DNA of 27,213 nt from Intoshia linei (lineage: Eukaryota; Orthonectida; Rhopaluridae). The translations under genes and the position numbers were made by a program. How positions within the stretch are numbered: position 1 is the first letter of the stretch; every line of letters begins with the position of its first letter. Below the pieces are notes generated by a model. It was not told the origin of the DNA. It did not search any database and worked only from the letters and a program-made list of their open reading frames with translations. This document shows positions 1-9,804 of this stretch, in pieces. The DNA lies in assembly GCA_001642005.1 (NCBI GenBank), contig LWCA01000446.1, positions 1-27,213 on the forward strand, given 5' to 3'.

Positions 1-176
1 ATTATGTATCAATAATTAACCGAATCTTCACTTTATAAACATTTCAGTCGAATTATACCAATATTGCAAAGGATTGTAATAAATATAAAAATAATATTAA
101 CAAAGTTGTTTTAGTTTCGTTGTTTAGTTTCTATTTAAATTTGTATTCAAAATATTTTGAAAATGAAAATTTGAAA

Positions 177-870
177 TTTAAAAATTGCGTAGCAATGAGA
201 AAAATTCCGAAGAAATGAATTATATAGATTTTCACTCATATTTCTTTATTCGAAATGTGTAGACGTTCACTGCACATTTTTTTTGAAATTGTAGGATCAA
301 TATTTACATTTTCATTTTTATTTTAATTGATTTATTTGAAAAATATTAGTTGATAATATATTAAAAATTATTTTTCATAGGGAATGCGTAAATTTCTGGG
401 GTTGAACTTTTGTATTTATATCAACTGGAATAAGCTCTATCAGAATAATCTTTTTTTTAGGTTAAACTTTTGTATTTATATCAACTGGAATAAGCTCTAT
501 CAGAATAATTTTTTTTTTTAAATTTTCGGACTGTTAATTATTTTACATTTTTTGTTTTAATAAAAAAATACTCGGAAAAAAAATACATGAATACTAAAAT
601 GCTGTTTTCATAAAAAAGGAAGGGGAATTTAGGGTTTTGGCCCTGAAGATATAATTTTTTTAAATTTAAATTTATGATAATGTTTATGATTTTAAAATCC
701 GCATCAGCGTATATATTTTTTTAAATTCTCTAACTCGTTTGATTTTCAAAAAGAGGGACAACAGGGGTTTTGACCCGTAAGATGTGAAATTGGTTGAAAT
801 TATGTTTGCGCACACCCCGAAAAAAATTATAATTGAAATGTGGACTTTATAAAATTCTAAGACGGGTAGT
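177..870. repeat. Interspersed repeat family A, copy 1
   Basis: This stretch recurs in the same orientation at about 6713-7330. The shared blocks include the one beginning aaattgcgtag, the one containing gacgttcactgcac, and the one containing taagctctatcagaataat. An inverted, diverged copy lies at about 11700-12400. The distal half is built from degenerate units of about 125-135 bp marked by a 'ttctagg/ttctaag' box, a run of A or T and a 'gacccgtaagatg' type box. No coding potential was seen. It ends against the stop codon of the minus-strand membrane-protein gene at 874. The class is not certain; internal tandem units would suit a Helitron-like or other non-autonomous element, but I could not define the ends. 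Confidence 0.75.
401..520. repeat. 60-bp tandem duplication inside repeat A
   Basis: Two adjacent copies of a 60-bp unit (401-460 and 461-520) differ at only a few positions. Both contain the block tatcaactggaataagctc. The other family A copy near 6960 has this block once, so the duplication is private to this copy and recent. Confidence 0.9.
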
Positions 871-873
871 TAT

Positions 874-1953
874 TTAAATAAAGCGTAACACACACAAACA
901 AAAATCGCGTAGTATATTATATAAGTTAGGATCGTAAAATATTTGCGTACCTACTGAAAAAGCTTCAGGAAACAACAATAAGCAACATATCAGAACATGT
1001 ATCACGTTTGCATGAGGCAACAAATATTTTATAATTAAACTCATGTATTCCGTTAAACTAAGTATTGTTTTTTGTAACACATTATCATTAGGATTTTCCT
1101 CTTTATTATCAGTCTTTTTTGTTGGGTTTAATTTTGCATTTATTTTTTTAGATTCTTTATCCAACTCTTGAGTTTTGTAAGAAACATATATTGGATTTTT
1201 TTGATCGCCCAATATAAAAAGTTGCTTTTTCATTTGTCGCACGATTGTATCAACTAATACTGTTTGTACTTCTCCGTCTATATTGGGACACACCGCTTTA
1301 ATAAAAATAAAATTTAATAGAAAAATACCCAAAAATATACCCGCAACCACTGTACAATAGAATACACTACCTAAATTAAATATAATTTGATATATCATTA
1401 ATACAGTGCTTTCCGAGGACTGACTATCAATAATCACACCCAGACCGTTTAGTCTTGGCTAGGGGCCACATGACCTACTTTTTTAATTGTTTTAATAATT
1501 CTAATAGGTAATGTTGCAAATTTTATGATGATCACTGTGATTTCAACAGTTATTTTTTATTTTTAGACAAAAAAAAATTGATTAAACGTCTTAATAATGT
1601 ATAGACGTCCTATTATTAAAAAAAATTTATATCGTAACTACAATTTCCATCTGTCCCAAACCTACTTCCCTGATCACATTCTGACTGTGCAACGACTATT
1701 TTTACTTTTAATGCATTGATTGCTTTAAAATCGAATGACATTTAAAATGAATACCTGTATTGTTCTGGGTTTTAGAAATTTCAAAATTTTTATAGATAAG
1801 ATATGCGGATAGGCATGTAACCATTGTTGTGTATATAATGTTTGAAATATGATAGTTTTTTTTCATTTTATCTGTAACAGTGGGTGCAACATTTTTTCTA
1901 ACATCTTCGTCAATCTTTTTTTCAGAATCTTCTTTAATATTGTCGGAATTCAT
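874..1953 (-). CDS. Unrecognised three-pass membrane protein, paralogue 1 (2 exons, 231 aa)
   Basis: Exon 1 is 1953..1755 and exon 2 is 1370..874. The 384-nt intron has donor CAG|GTATTC and acceptor TTTAATTTAG and is in phase 1. The start is the ATG at 1953. The predicted protein has a charged N-terminus (1-33), a hydrophobic segment at about 34-55, a second at about 69-92 followed by the motif CPNID, a Lys/Asn-rich linker at about 125-165, and a third hydrophobic segment at about 176-201 containing the motif VIHVLI. It aligns over its length with the plus-strand gene at 2279-3567, and the intron sits at the same aligned position and phase, which is the main evidence that both are real spliced genes. 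I do not recognise the family. No catalytic motif is visible, and function is unknown. Confidence 0.75.
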
Positions 1954-2278
1954 TTATCTTGATGTGTATATTTTAAATTTACCATGAAAATCAAACAGCG
2001 TATCCGATATTTATACCTTTCAAAACCATATAATTATATAGCTATATAATAACTATAGTTAAATCTAAATAATATTATTTAGATTTAGTCTTAAATACAT
2101 ATTGAATGTATAGGAAATTATGTACAACATATACTTAGACATATATAACTCATATTTTTGTATAACGGCATTTTAATTGTTCAATGTCGTATATTTTTAG
2201 TGTACATTATAATGTAGTCAACAAAAATGTACACAAAATTATTATAGAACATATATGGGATAGTACTGATTTCACCGA
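1954..2278. promoter_or_regulatory. Shared head-to-head intergenic axis with two palindromes
   Basis: These 325 bp separate two divergently transcribed paralogues and must hold both promoters. A perfect 18-bp palindrome lies at 2033-2050 (centre tagcta) and a perfect 28-bp palindrome at 2060-2087 (centre aatatt). The region is extremely AT-rich. No sharp TATA/initiator pair could be assigned. The palindromes could simply mark the axis of the inverted duplication. Confidence 0.6.
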
Positions 2279-3567
2279 ATGGTACCGTTCAACAATAAAA
2301 TAGACACAGAAAATACTAGAAACGTGGTTTCTAAAAATATAACGGACAGATTTTTAAAAGGATATTATTATTTCAATATTGTTTATACAGTTTCTGTATC
2401 GGTTTTATCAATTTATTTGATTGTTAATTCATTTCAAGAAATAAACGGAAATTATGAAGAAAACAGTATATTATAAAGCATATATTAATAATAATATAAA
2501 TATATTATAAGACTAATTATACTTATAATAGTATTTGATGTTTTTTTGTTAGGATCTGAGCGGTTTCTCAGTTTGCTTAATTTTAATCTTGTAACGTAAT
2601 TTTTCAGTTTTTGATAAAATTTTTAATGGATTATCAGGTATGAGAATGTATACGGATCTATCAGAATAATCTTTATTTACATTTTTAGGAATACTATATA
2701 TAATATAATAGTTATTGTGTATTTTATGTAAAAATTTAAAACAAATAATTTTAAATAATTAATTATAATGATCCAACAATTTAAAAATGAAAAATTGTCT
2801 TCACACGTTTGGTAACTATTCCTTTAAGGATTGGTAATAGAGAATAGTATCATGTTTACGTCAGATTTAATTTTTTTAATAAAATTAAAAAATTCCGCCC
2901 TCGACAAATCTAGATGCTGTTTATCCAAAGTACAAAGAAGTCAAGCTAGTTTTACATAAAACCAATTCATTCTTTTATTAATAATTTAATATTGAATTAA
3001 TTAAAACTTTTCACGACGAAACATTGGATGCACCGAAAAATTAAAGAATTAAAATTTTTTTATGTAGAGCAAAATTAAATTTAGTTGTGATATTATTGAA
3101 AAATAATTTTTGTCATTTAATTACAATCCCTGATTGTAACTAATAATACACTCATTAATTAATTAGATGCTCAATATATTTGTACGGTGTTTGCATTAAT
3201 CGTTCTGATATTGTTTATAATTAATTCGTTATTTATCAAAATATGCTGTCCAAATATTGAAATAGAGATTCACAACAGTTTTTGTAGTAAAGTTAATGAA
3301 TTGCTATCAAAACAAATATATAAGTTCAAAAAAGATGGCAAAAAATTCTATGTTGGTACCGGAACTCCACTTGGCCAATTATCTAAATCAACGTTTAATA
3401 AATCAATTATAACCTTATTGGAATATTTAAAATTTATGATTAAATTCACTATTCCTGTGTCAACTATACTTCATGTTTTAATTGCTTGTTTCATTTTATT
3501 TCCTAATACTTTCTCTTCAGGTAACAATTATATACACTGTATATTAAGATGTCTCATGGGTATTTAG
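2279..3567 (+). CDS. Unrecognised three-pass membrane protein, paralogue 2 (2 exons, 195 aa)
   Basis: Exon 1 is 2279..2465 and exon 2 is 3167..3567. The 701-nt intron has donor ACA|GTATAT and acceptor TTAATTAG and is in phase 1. The protein starts MVPFNN and has a hydrophobic segment at about 28-50, a second at about 66-88 followed by CCPNIE, and a third near residues 150-175 with the motif ILHVLI. It is diverged from, but clearly colinear with, the minus-strand paralogue at 874-1953: CPNI box, TEYL/LEYL box before the third segment, and an LFP.-F motif after it. It lacks most of that paralogue's Lys/Asn-rich linker. The inverted arrangement points to an old inverted duplication. Function is unknown. 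Confidence 0.75.
2790..2965. repeat. Degenerate repeat family D, copy 1
   Basis: This matches 12590-12765 in the same orientation but is strongly diverged. Shared marks are a 'ttgg.aac.a.tcctttaa' block at the left and a 'ccctcg.c.ga' plus 'ctag.t.ctgttt' block at the right. It lies in the intron of the plus-strand membrane-protein gene. The class is unknown; the gttcccaaac-like edge of the other copy resembles hAT termini. Confidence 0.4.
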
Positions 3568-3682
3568 AAAAAATATCCTTAGGGCTTAAAAGTATAGTAT
3601 TACTAAAATAATAACTATTGTAAAATATTTTAGGTCCACTCCTAACAATCAAGTTACCCTGACCATTTAAAGTTTTCTATAT

Positions 3683-4310
3683 ATATACTCGCAGTGTTAA
3701 AGTTATAATGGTTTATCTGCATTTTTATCAAAAATGAAGTTTTTGATGAAAAATGTTTTAAATTATCTTTTACATTTTTACCAAAAAAATTAAGCTTGAA
3801 AACGTATTATTTTATAATATAACGAACATTTACTGGTTCAATTACTAAATCTCGACTAGATAATTCCTTACAAAATTATCAAATTCCTATTAAAAATAAC
3901 CTCACAGATTCTAAAAAGAAAGATATTAAAAGTATGTTAATCAAAATAGACAATGAGTAAATAATTTTATAATTTAAACATAAATTGATAAAAATGTTAA
4001 ATGTTAACAGTTTCTATAAAATAATTTTCTATTTGCAATTTTTTCAAATCAAATAGTTGGACAGATTGTTCCATTAGTGAAATTTAAGTTCTGAAAAACC
4101 CTTATGTTTTTATTTTTATCGTACGAAACTTTTCAATATACTTTAACAAATATTAAAAAACTAAATTGTATAATTAAATTTCAACATAAAAATTATATTT
4201 TAGGCAATATAGTACTTTTAAACTTTAAAGTCAATTTATGAAAAACTATGTTTATGCAGATAGAACATTATAACTCTAACACTGCGTACTATATATTACA
4301 ATATTAAAAC
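3683..4310. mobile_element. Repeat family B, possible TIR element
   Basis: The left end reads inward through cgcagtgttaaagttataat and tttatctgcat. The reverse complement of the right end carries cgcagtgttagagttataat and tctatctgcat, so the ends are inverted repeats of about 50 bp. A related fragment lies inverted at about 12395-12515 with the same cactgcg edge and a tttttcatcaaaaac block. No transposase was seen. Exact ends and target duplication were not resolved. Confidence 0.55.
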
Positions 4311-4627
4311 TGAACTTTATCTTAACGGAAATTGGCGTTTGAGTTGTTAAACGTAATACCGAGTTTATAATATTGTTCTCCATGTTTAATTATACAGTTT
4401 ATTTTTTTTTTTGGATGCTTTGAATACAATTTAAATAATGTAAATAGCCAGAATTCGAGAAATTAAATCGTTAATAAAATTCAAAAAAATTGAGCTAGAA
4501 ACAAATTTTGAATCATAAACAGTATAACTAAACATGGAGAACAATATTATAAAGTCGGTACCACGTTTAACAGCTCAAACGCCAATTTCCGTTAAGATAA
4601 AGTTCAGTTTTAATTTTGTAATATATA
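4291..4627. repeat. Foldback inverted repeat, 111/112-bp arms, 114-bp loop
   Basis: The left arm 4291-4401 and right arm 4516-4627 are inverted copies that differ at only a handful of positions. Both contain aacggaaattggcgtttgag or its near match in inverted sense. The loop is 4402-4515. If transcribed, it would make a hairpin with a stem of about 110 bp. Confidence 0.92.
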
Positions 4628-5048
4628 TATCGAAAACTTTAAATAGTCAGGCTATCTTCAATATTCGTTGAAATGCATTAATATTTTGGAAATATCATTT
4701 TTTTATACTTGATTACTATTATACCTAAGGATATTCAAAAATATAATTTTTCATTTTTTTTGAGACACCTTACTGTATATTATACAGGGATGCTGTTTAG
4801 GGTGTAAGTTTTTACATTTTTTTCGAAAATCGAAAAGGTCATCCACCGCTTTTATAAGCAAATTGAGTTGTACATATTTTTAAAAAATTTTTTTTATACA
4901 ATATATAATATACATTGAATGAAAAATATATGAATTTACAGATTTTTTTGGCTATCTGGCATCCTTAAAAATTGACAATTTTATATATGTTAATATAATT
5001 TATATATGAACTCATTCATATACATTATATTTAGCAACCACTATAGGA

Positions 5049-6572
5049 ATGTTAAATTCAATGATTCCATTTAATGAAATTGCAGAAAAATTGATTATAA
5101 AAATGGATTTTGAAAATATGACAAAATCTGAATATATATATGATCTAAAGGATGCGATTACATTTATTAAATTTTTGAATTTAATAATAGCGTTAATAGT
5201 AATGCTATATAAACATATTGCAACATTGTCAAGATTTTCAAAACAGATACTTTTAATATTATTATTTGAAAGTTTATCTCTTTTAGTGAATAGCATGTAT
5301 TCTTTAATAGTATTTTCTCCAATATACACATTTATTATGACATACTTTTCTAAAAATAAAGGTAACCGTCCAATACTAAAATCGGAAGATATACCAAATA
5401 AAATTTATGAACAAATTGACCTGTTAGATTTTGCAAATTTGGAGCAAACTGAAAAATCAGTGTTAACGGCTTACATTATCACATTTATATCTGTGTATAC
5501 TGTTCATTGTATAATATTGTATTACATTTACCACGTGGTTTTACTTAATTTAACAAGTAATTTACCAATTACTCCTGAAATTAGCAAATTATTAACAAAT
5601 GACAATATTTCTTCTCGAGATAGATGGAATCAAATGTATGCCATTTTATTAAAAAATAAGATTCAGATAGATGCCACAAAAAAAAAAACTAAAATATCAC
5701 TAACAAGGAAAAATTACCCTACGGCATCATTATTGACTGGTCAATCTGAAGATGATACTTCTGAACACAACTCTGCTAAAAAAGATAAATCAAACTCAAA
5801 GATTCACAATCTTATTCAAAGAGGATTAAATAGTAATTACATTCATCATACTGCAGGAACTGTGATTATGTTCATTTTTATGGCCTTTAAAATCTACTTA
5901 TTTAATTTAATATATACATATGAAAATTTAACTGATATTGTATCTGCAAAAATGAATATATCTGATCCATTAATAAAAAGGGCGTTAACAAAAGGATCAG
6001 CATTCTTAGATGTAGTACATGTGATAATAGTTTTAGTGGTTGGTATAATTTTAATTAATATGAAATCGTTCAATGTAAGAATAAAGGATAAAAGTAATAA
6101 ACAAATGAATCTTGACATTGGACCAGAATTAATGTCAAAAATCTATAAAAAAAGCGATACAAATACACATATTAATTTTAATAGTAAATTTGCAAAATTT
6201 TTTAAATCATTTATCATTAATAAAACACATTATGACTTTAATTCCTTGAAGAATGACCCAACACAAATATTTAAAATGTTTGAAAGTATTTTGTCTGAAA
6301 ATAACATTAAATTTAAAGGTATTATAGAAATCTTTAATAACATGATTATGGATAGTTCAAATCTCAATAATATTAAAAATGAAAAATCTAATAAATACAA
6401 TATACAACACCTTGACAAAGATAATCTATCAATTCTAGTAAATATATTGACTTTGACTATTCAAAATAAAGTCAAACAGATTGAGAAAAAAAAAAGTGAA
6501 AAAAATCTCAAAAAACTTAAAAATCTGAATGATGAAAATAATAATCAGTATAAAGATTTCATTGAGAGTTAA
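5049..6572 (+). CDS. Unrecognised multi-pass membrane protein, 507 aa, single exon
   Basis: This is an uninterrupted frame of 507 codons. The predicted hydrophobic segments lie near residues 40-58, 64-94, 140-168, 270-290 and 318-340. The tail from about 345 is hydrophilic and Lys/Asn-rich, ending in a probable coiled coil (KQIEKKKSEKNLKKLKN). The frame is open upstream to 5010, and a TTTAG acceptor ends at 5034 in the phase used by the two nearby paralogues, so an upstream exon is possible. The internal Met at codon 5 begins MIPFNE, resembling MVPFNN of the plus-strand paralogue, and the segment VVHVIIVLV resembles their third hydrophobic segment. A distant family relationship is inferred, not shown. 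Function is unknown. Confidence 0.75.
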   Translation: MLNSMIPFNEIAEKLIIKMDFENMTKSEYIYDLKDAITFIKFLNLIIALIVMLYKHIATLSRFSKQILLILLFESLSLLVNSMYSLIVFSPIYTFIMTYFSKNKGNRPILKSEDIPNKIYEQIDLLDFANLEQTEKSVLTAYIITFISVYTVHCIILYYIYHVVLLNLTSNLPITPEISKLLTNDNISSRDRWNQMYAILLKNKIQIDATKKKTKISLTRKNYPTASLLTGQSEDDTSEHNSAKKDKSNSKIHNLIQRGLNSNYIHHTAGTVIMFIFMAFKIYLFNLIYTYENLTDIVSAKMNISDPLIKRALTKGSAFLDVVHVIIVLVVGIILINMKSFNVRIKDKSNKQMNLDIGPELMSKIYKKSDTNTHINFNSKFAKFFKSFIINKTHYDFNSLKNDPTQIFKMFESILSENNIKFKGIIEIFNNMIMDSSNLNNIKNEKSNKYNIQHLDKDNLSILVNILTLTIQNKVKQIEKKKSEKNLKKLKNLNDENNNQYKDFIES

Positions 6573-6712
6573 GATAAACAATACATGTGCGAAATTTGAT
6601 TAAACTAGTACACTACTCTATGATCATTTATCATAGAACTTATGTGTTTATTATATACCCCGTCATTTTTATTATGCAATTTCTTGTACTTGCTCATAAA
6701 AAAATAAGTAAC

Positions 6713-7330
6713 TAAAAATTTAAGATTGAAAAATTGCGTAGAAATGAAAAAATTCCGAAGAAATGAATTATATAGATTTTCACTCATATTTCTTTATTCG
6801 AAATGTGTAGACGTTCACTGCACATTTTTTTTGAAATTGTAGGATCAATATTTACATTTTCAATTTTTATTTTAATCGAAATATTTAAAAAATATTGGTT
6901 GATAATAAATTAAAAATTATTTTTCACCGGCAATGTGTAGAGTTCTGGAGTTGAAATTTTGTATTTATATTAACTGGAATAAGCTCTATCAGAATAATCT
7001 GTTTTTTTAATTTTCGGACATTTAATTATTTCACATTTTTTGTTTTAATAAAATATGAATACTAAAGTGCTTTTTTAACCATGAAGGCGTCTCTTATACA
7101 GATTGAAATTTTTTGTGTGTGCTAACAGAATACAACTGTACCATTTAAATTTTTTTTAAATTCTAGGGCTGATTTCATTTAAAAAAAAGGGTAATTTTTG
7201 GTTTTGGTCCTGAAGATATATTTGTTTAAATTTTAAATCCATATCAGAGTGTATTTTTTATATTCTCGAACTCGTTTAATTTTCAAAAAGAGGACAATTG
7301 GGCTTTTTGACCCGTAAGATGTGAGTTTAA
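6713..7330. repeat. Interspersed repeat family A, copy 2
   Basis: This is a direct-orientation copy of 177-870, nearly identical over its first 200 bp (blocks ccgaagaaatgaattatata and tagacgttcactgcac). It carries a single copy of the 60-bp block that is duplicated in copy 1. Together the two copies flank the membrane-protein cluster. Confidence 0.8.
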
Positions 7331-8069
7331 GAGATGATTTATCTTACTAACACCCCATCATTACTCAAAATCATCATTTCTATTGACAATAATCTTACCT
7401 GTCTGCGGAAGAAATTAAAGTGGAGCTAATTAATAATTAACTAAAAATAAAAATATATTTTTTTCTAATTAAATTAAAAATTTCAACAGAAATTTTGTTT
7501 TCAAGTTCAAAATAATAAAATTGATGTAGATGACCATTTTCTCAATCAGTGCACTGCAGCAAATTTTATGTGTGCACAGCGAAAAATTAAAAACAGGATG
7601 AATTTGATAATTTTTTGTTATTTTTACAGAAAAACTTTTTTTCTTAAATTTGTAGATTTTCCTTGCAAAACCTTACATTATATTACTTATAATAATAGGT
7701 AAGATATTTGGTAAGCATCCGACACATATAACATTTTCAGTGCTAAATTTTTTTAAATTCTTCTAAATTTAAATTGTTAAAACGTGTCACTATCTTAAAC
7801 AAAAAAATGCTCTGCCACATTTTGGTACAAAGAATTGAGTTTAGGGGCAACATATCACTTATAAAAGAATAAAATTCCTCCACAGGAAAGTTAAAAATTA
7901 ATTATTGATGAAATATATTGCTTAGACCAGCAGTCTGTGCATTCTAATATTTTCATAAAATTTGGAAGGTTTGATATCTAACTTAATTATTTAATCATAG
8001 CCTAAAACATTTAAACTCGTACAAATATCATAAATCAACTATAAATTAAACTATTTATTAAATACAAAT
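7331..8069. other. Unassigned stretch with open but unrecognised frames
   Basis: No gene could be supported. On the plus strand a frame from the acceptor at 7482 (ttcaacag) runs open to about 7700 and a consensus-like donor (ATAG|GTAAGATA) follows near 7697. On the minus strand a frame of about 50 codons lies at 7743-7898. Neither resembles a known protein, and they overlap no conserved motif, so both are left as possible exons only. Confidence 0.4.
8053..8058 (-). terminator. Polyadenylation signal of eL34
   Basis: AATAAA on the minus strand, 12 nt past the stop codon. A second copy overlaps the stop codon itself at 8074-8069. Confidence 0.6.
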
Positions 8070-9079
8070 TTATTTCAACATTTTTTGTTTCTTGTTTACT
8101 AATCTTTCTTCATAAACCAAAAATGAATGAACAATTCTAAACGTAAACAACTGATGTAACATTTAAATATCACATATCACTGCTTCGTTAATCATTTGGT
8201 GAATTAAAGTTACTAAAAAATTAGACCCACCAACTTCAATGGGAAAATATATTGCAACAGAGTATATGTAATCTAACATTTACACGAAAAGAATAGTCAA
8301 TTTAATTTTATTTAGTCCAAACCAAAATTACATTTTTACGAAATTTTTAAAACCAGTGTTTAGGATTAGACAATCGTAAATGGAATTTTTAATCATTTTT
8401 CTAATTAACATAAAATTCAATTTTATGTATTTTCCTGTTTTTAATAAAAATATACATAATTGTATTTATAAAGCAAAAGATATTAGATTAACTTATATTG
8501 AACAGTATAACTAAAATACCTTTTTTTAAGACACTTGTGGCAAACCGATCCACCATAGCTTCTAAAAACTTTCAAATCTCGTTTATGCATATTTTTTCGT
8601 TCCATTGGACGAGATGCTTTAATCTAAAAATATTTAATGAGGGAAACGGCATCATTTTTTATAATTTGAACCAAACATAATGGAATCGTTTTCAATCAGT
8701 GACATTGTTATACAATATCTGCAAACTCATAAAGACATGACTACAGTGTTGAAAATATTTACAACCTAAATACCATTTCTCAAACTTAAAAAATATTATA
8801 TTCATTACCCCACGCAATTTTTCCTTGCAATCACCACATTTAGGTGTAGATCTTGGTTTTTTGTAATAGTGATAAACAAGTTTTCCACCTAATCAAAAAA
8901 TTCGATAAGATATCAAATATTCTATATTTCAAATTAAATTTACCAGGGGTCTTTACTCTAAAAAAATATATAAATAATGGATTAATTAAATTATTTTAAT
9001 ATTATATTAATTCGTACACTTTCTTCTTGTTTGATTTTGTATTGTAAGGCTTACGTTTTCGGAGAGTCAATCTTTGCAT
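8070..9079 (-). CDS. RpL34: Large-subunit ribosomal protein eL34 (RPL34), 5 exons, 108 aa
   Basis: Exons are 9079..9018, 8957..8944, 8888..8809, 8623..8520 and 8136..8070. Phases agree throughout (2, 1, 0, 2) and introns are 60, 55, 185 and 383 nt. The protein starts MQRLTLRKRKPYNTKSN and has the family's TPGGKLVY box, the CGDC and CHKC zinc-ribbon-like cysteine pairs, LRG, SYGGSVCHKC and an R-IVHSFLVYEE C-terminal helix. The length fits eukaryotic eL34 (about 110-120 aa). Exon 2 is only 14 nt, coding V-K-T-P plus part of a codon each side; without it the TPGG junction is lost. The last exon was chosen because its sequence matches the conserved C-terminus. An AATAAA overlaps the stop codon and another lies at 8058-8053. 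The role is a structural component of the 60S ribosome. Confidence 0.95.
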
Positions 9080-9321
9080 GTTAAATTAATTTATTATCGC
9101 TATTTAAATAATTTTAAATGTGTACTTTATTTTTAGTTAACTTAACAATTTAAACATTAATTTATTTTATCATAAATTTGACACCAGATTCTGTTAACTA
9201 GAAAGAATTAATTGCTATTTTTGTTTATTTGCGCTGGTTAATTATTTTCAGAATAACAATAAAAAAAATTTGAAAACGTTTTAAAATAGACAATTTAATT
9301 TAAAATGATTTACAATTAATA

Positions 9322-9804
9322 TTAACGTTGAAATGGTATTTTTAAAAATTTGAGACGATATTTGTCGCTTTCTGTATCAAATTTCTTAATTACATCATTG
9401 AATGAAGATTTCTAAAATAATGTTAAAAATCTAAAACATTTTCCAGTACAAGGATATTAAGTTTTTGTTCTGAAACGACATTCATAAAATGTTGTACAGT
9501 CCACAAAGATTCGTTTTCCAACAATTGAAAATTACAATGTTGTGAGTGGTTTCTATGTTCAATAGATGGATCGTCATTTTCTTCCCAATCGGCAAGTTCT
9601 TTCGAACAAAGAACGCAAATAACATTATCGGTGTATTCTTTAGTAGGATTATGAATAAATCCAATCGTAGCCATCTAAAATCAATACTTGAATGTGAGAA
9701 ATTTAATTTACCTTTTCTGGTGATAAATTGCTTCTCTTGTGAGGCCACTTTTTAAACGATTTGAAACGATACTCATAATTCCATTCTTCTAATTTTGTAA
9801 TCAT
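9322..9804 (-). CDS. Det/BIRC5: Survivin/deterin-like single-BIR protein (BIRC5), 3 exons, 135 aa
   Basis: Exons are 9804..9712, 9674..9450 and 9411..9322, with introns of only 37 and 38 nt, both phase 0 with GT-AG ends. The protein has one BIR domain at about residues 8-80. It shows the Y-RF-SF--WP opening, then GF-H, the zinc ligands CVLC, then EH and the final C spaced H-x6-C, with DWEENDDP between. A hydrophobic segment (TVQHFMNVVSEQKLNIL) and a charged helix follow; there is no RING or CARD. The size (135 aa) fits survivin (142 aa) and Drosophila deterin. Survivin acts in the chromosomal passenger complex at centromeres and midzone and can oppose apoptosis. The ATG at 9804 is the only Met before the domain. 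It is divergent with the TMEM258-like gene across 75 bp. Confidence 0.93.

Larger units (their letters stand above)
3568..5034. other. Gene-free stretch made of inverted repeats
   Basis: No coding sequence was found. The stretch holds a TIR-type repeat (family B, about 3683-4310) and a strong foldback element (4291-4627), described separately. The rest is AT-rich DNA without recognised structure. Confidence 0.7.

Noticed and set aside
5012-5329. Minus-strand open frame over the 507-aa gene
   Set aside because: It is a shadow of the longer plus-strand gene in AT-rich sequence.
874-6572. Membrane-protein cluster as an endogenous large-DNA-virus insertion
   Set aside because: Two of the three genes have a conserved spliced intron, and no viral core gene or motif was recognised.
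7743-7898. Minus-strand open stretch of about 50 codons with coding-like look
   Set aside because: No start or clear acceptor, no recognised family; the upstream frame is shifted. Kept only as a possibility in the interval note.
8328-8400. Alternative last exon for eL34 with a good acceptor and downstream AATAAA
   Set aside because: It is in phase but its translation does not resemble the eL34 C-terminus, whereas 8136..8070 does.
8498-8680. Plus-strand open frame opposite eL34 exon 4
   Set aside because: It is the shadow of a well-conserved minus-strand exon.
8137-8808. Intronic snoRNA in eL34 introns 3 and 4
   Set aside because: C- and D-box-like strings occur but in the wrong order or too weak; no terminal stem was seen.
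9482-9755. Other open frames (both strands) over the BIR gene
   Set aside because: The spliced minus-strand product contains a complete BIR domain; these frames have no family match and read through its introns.
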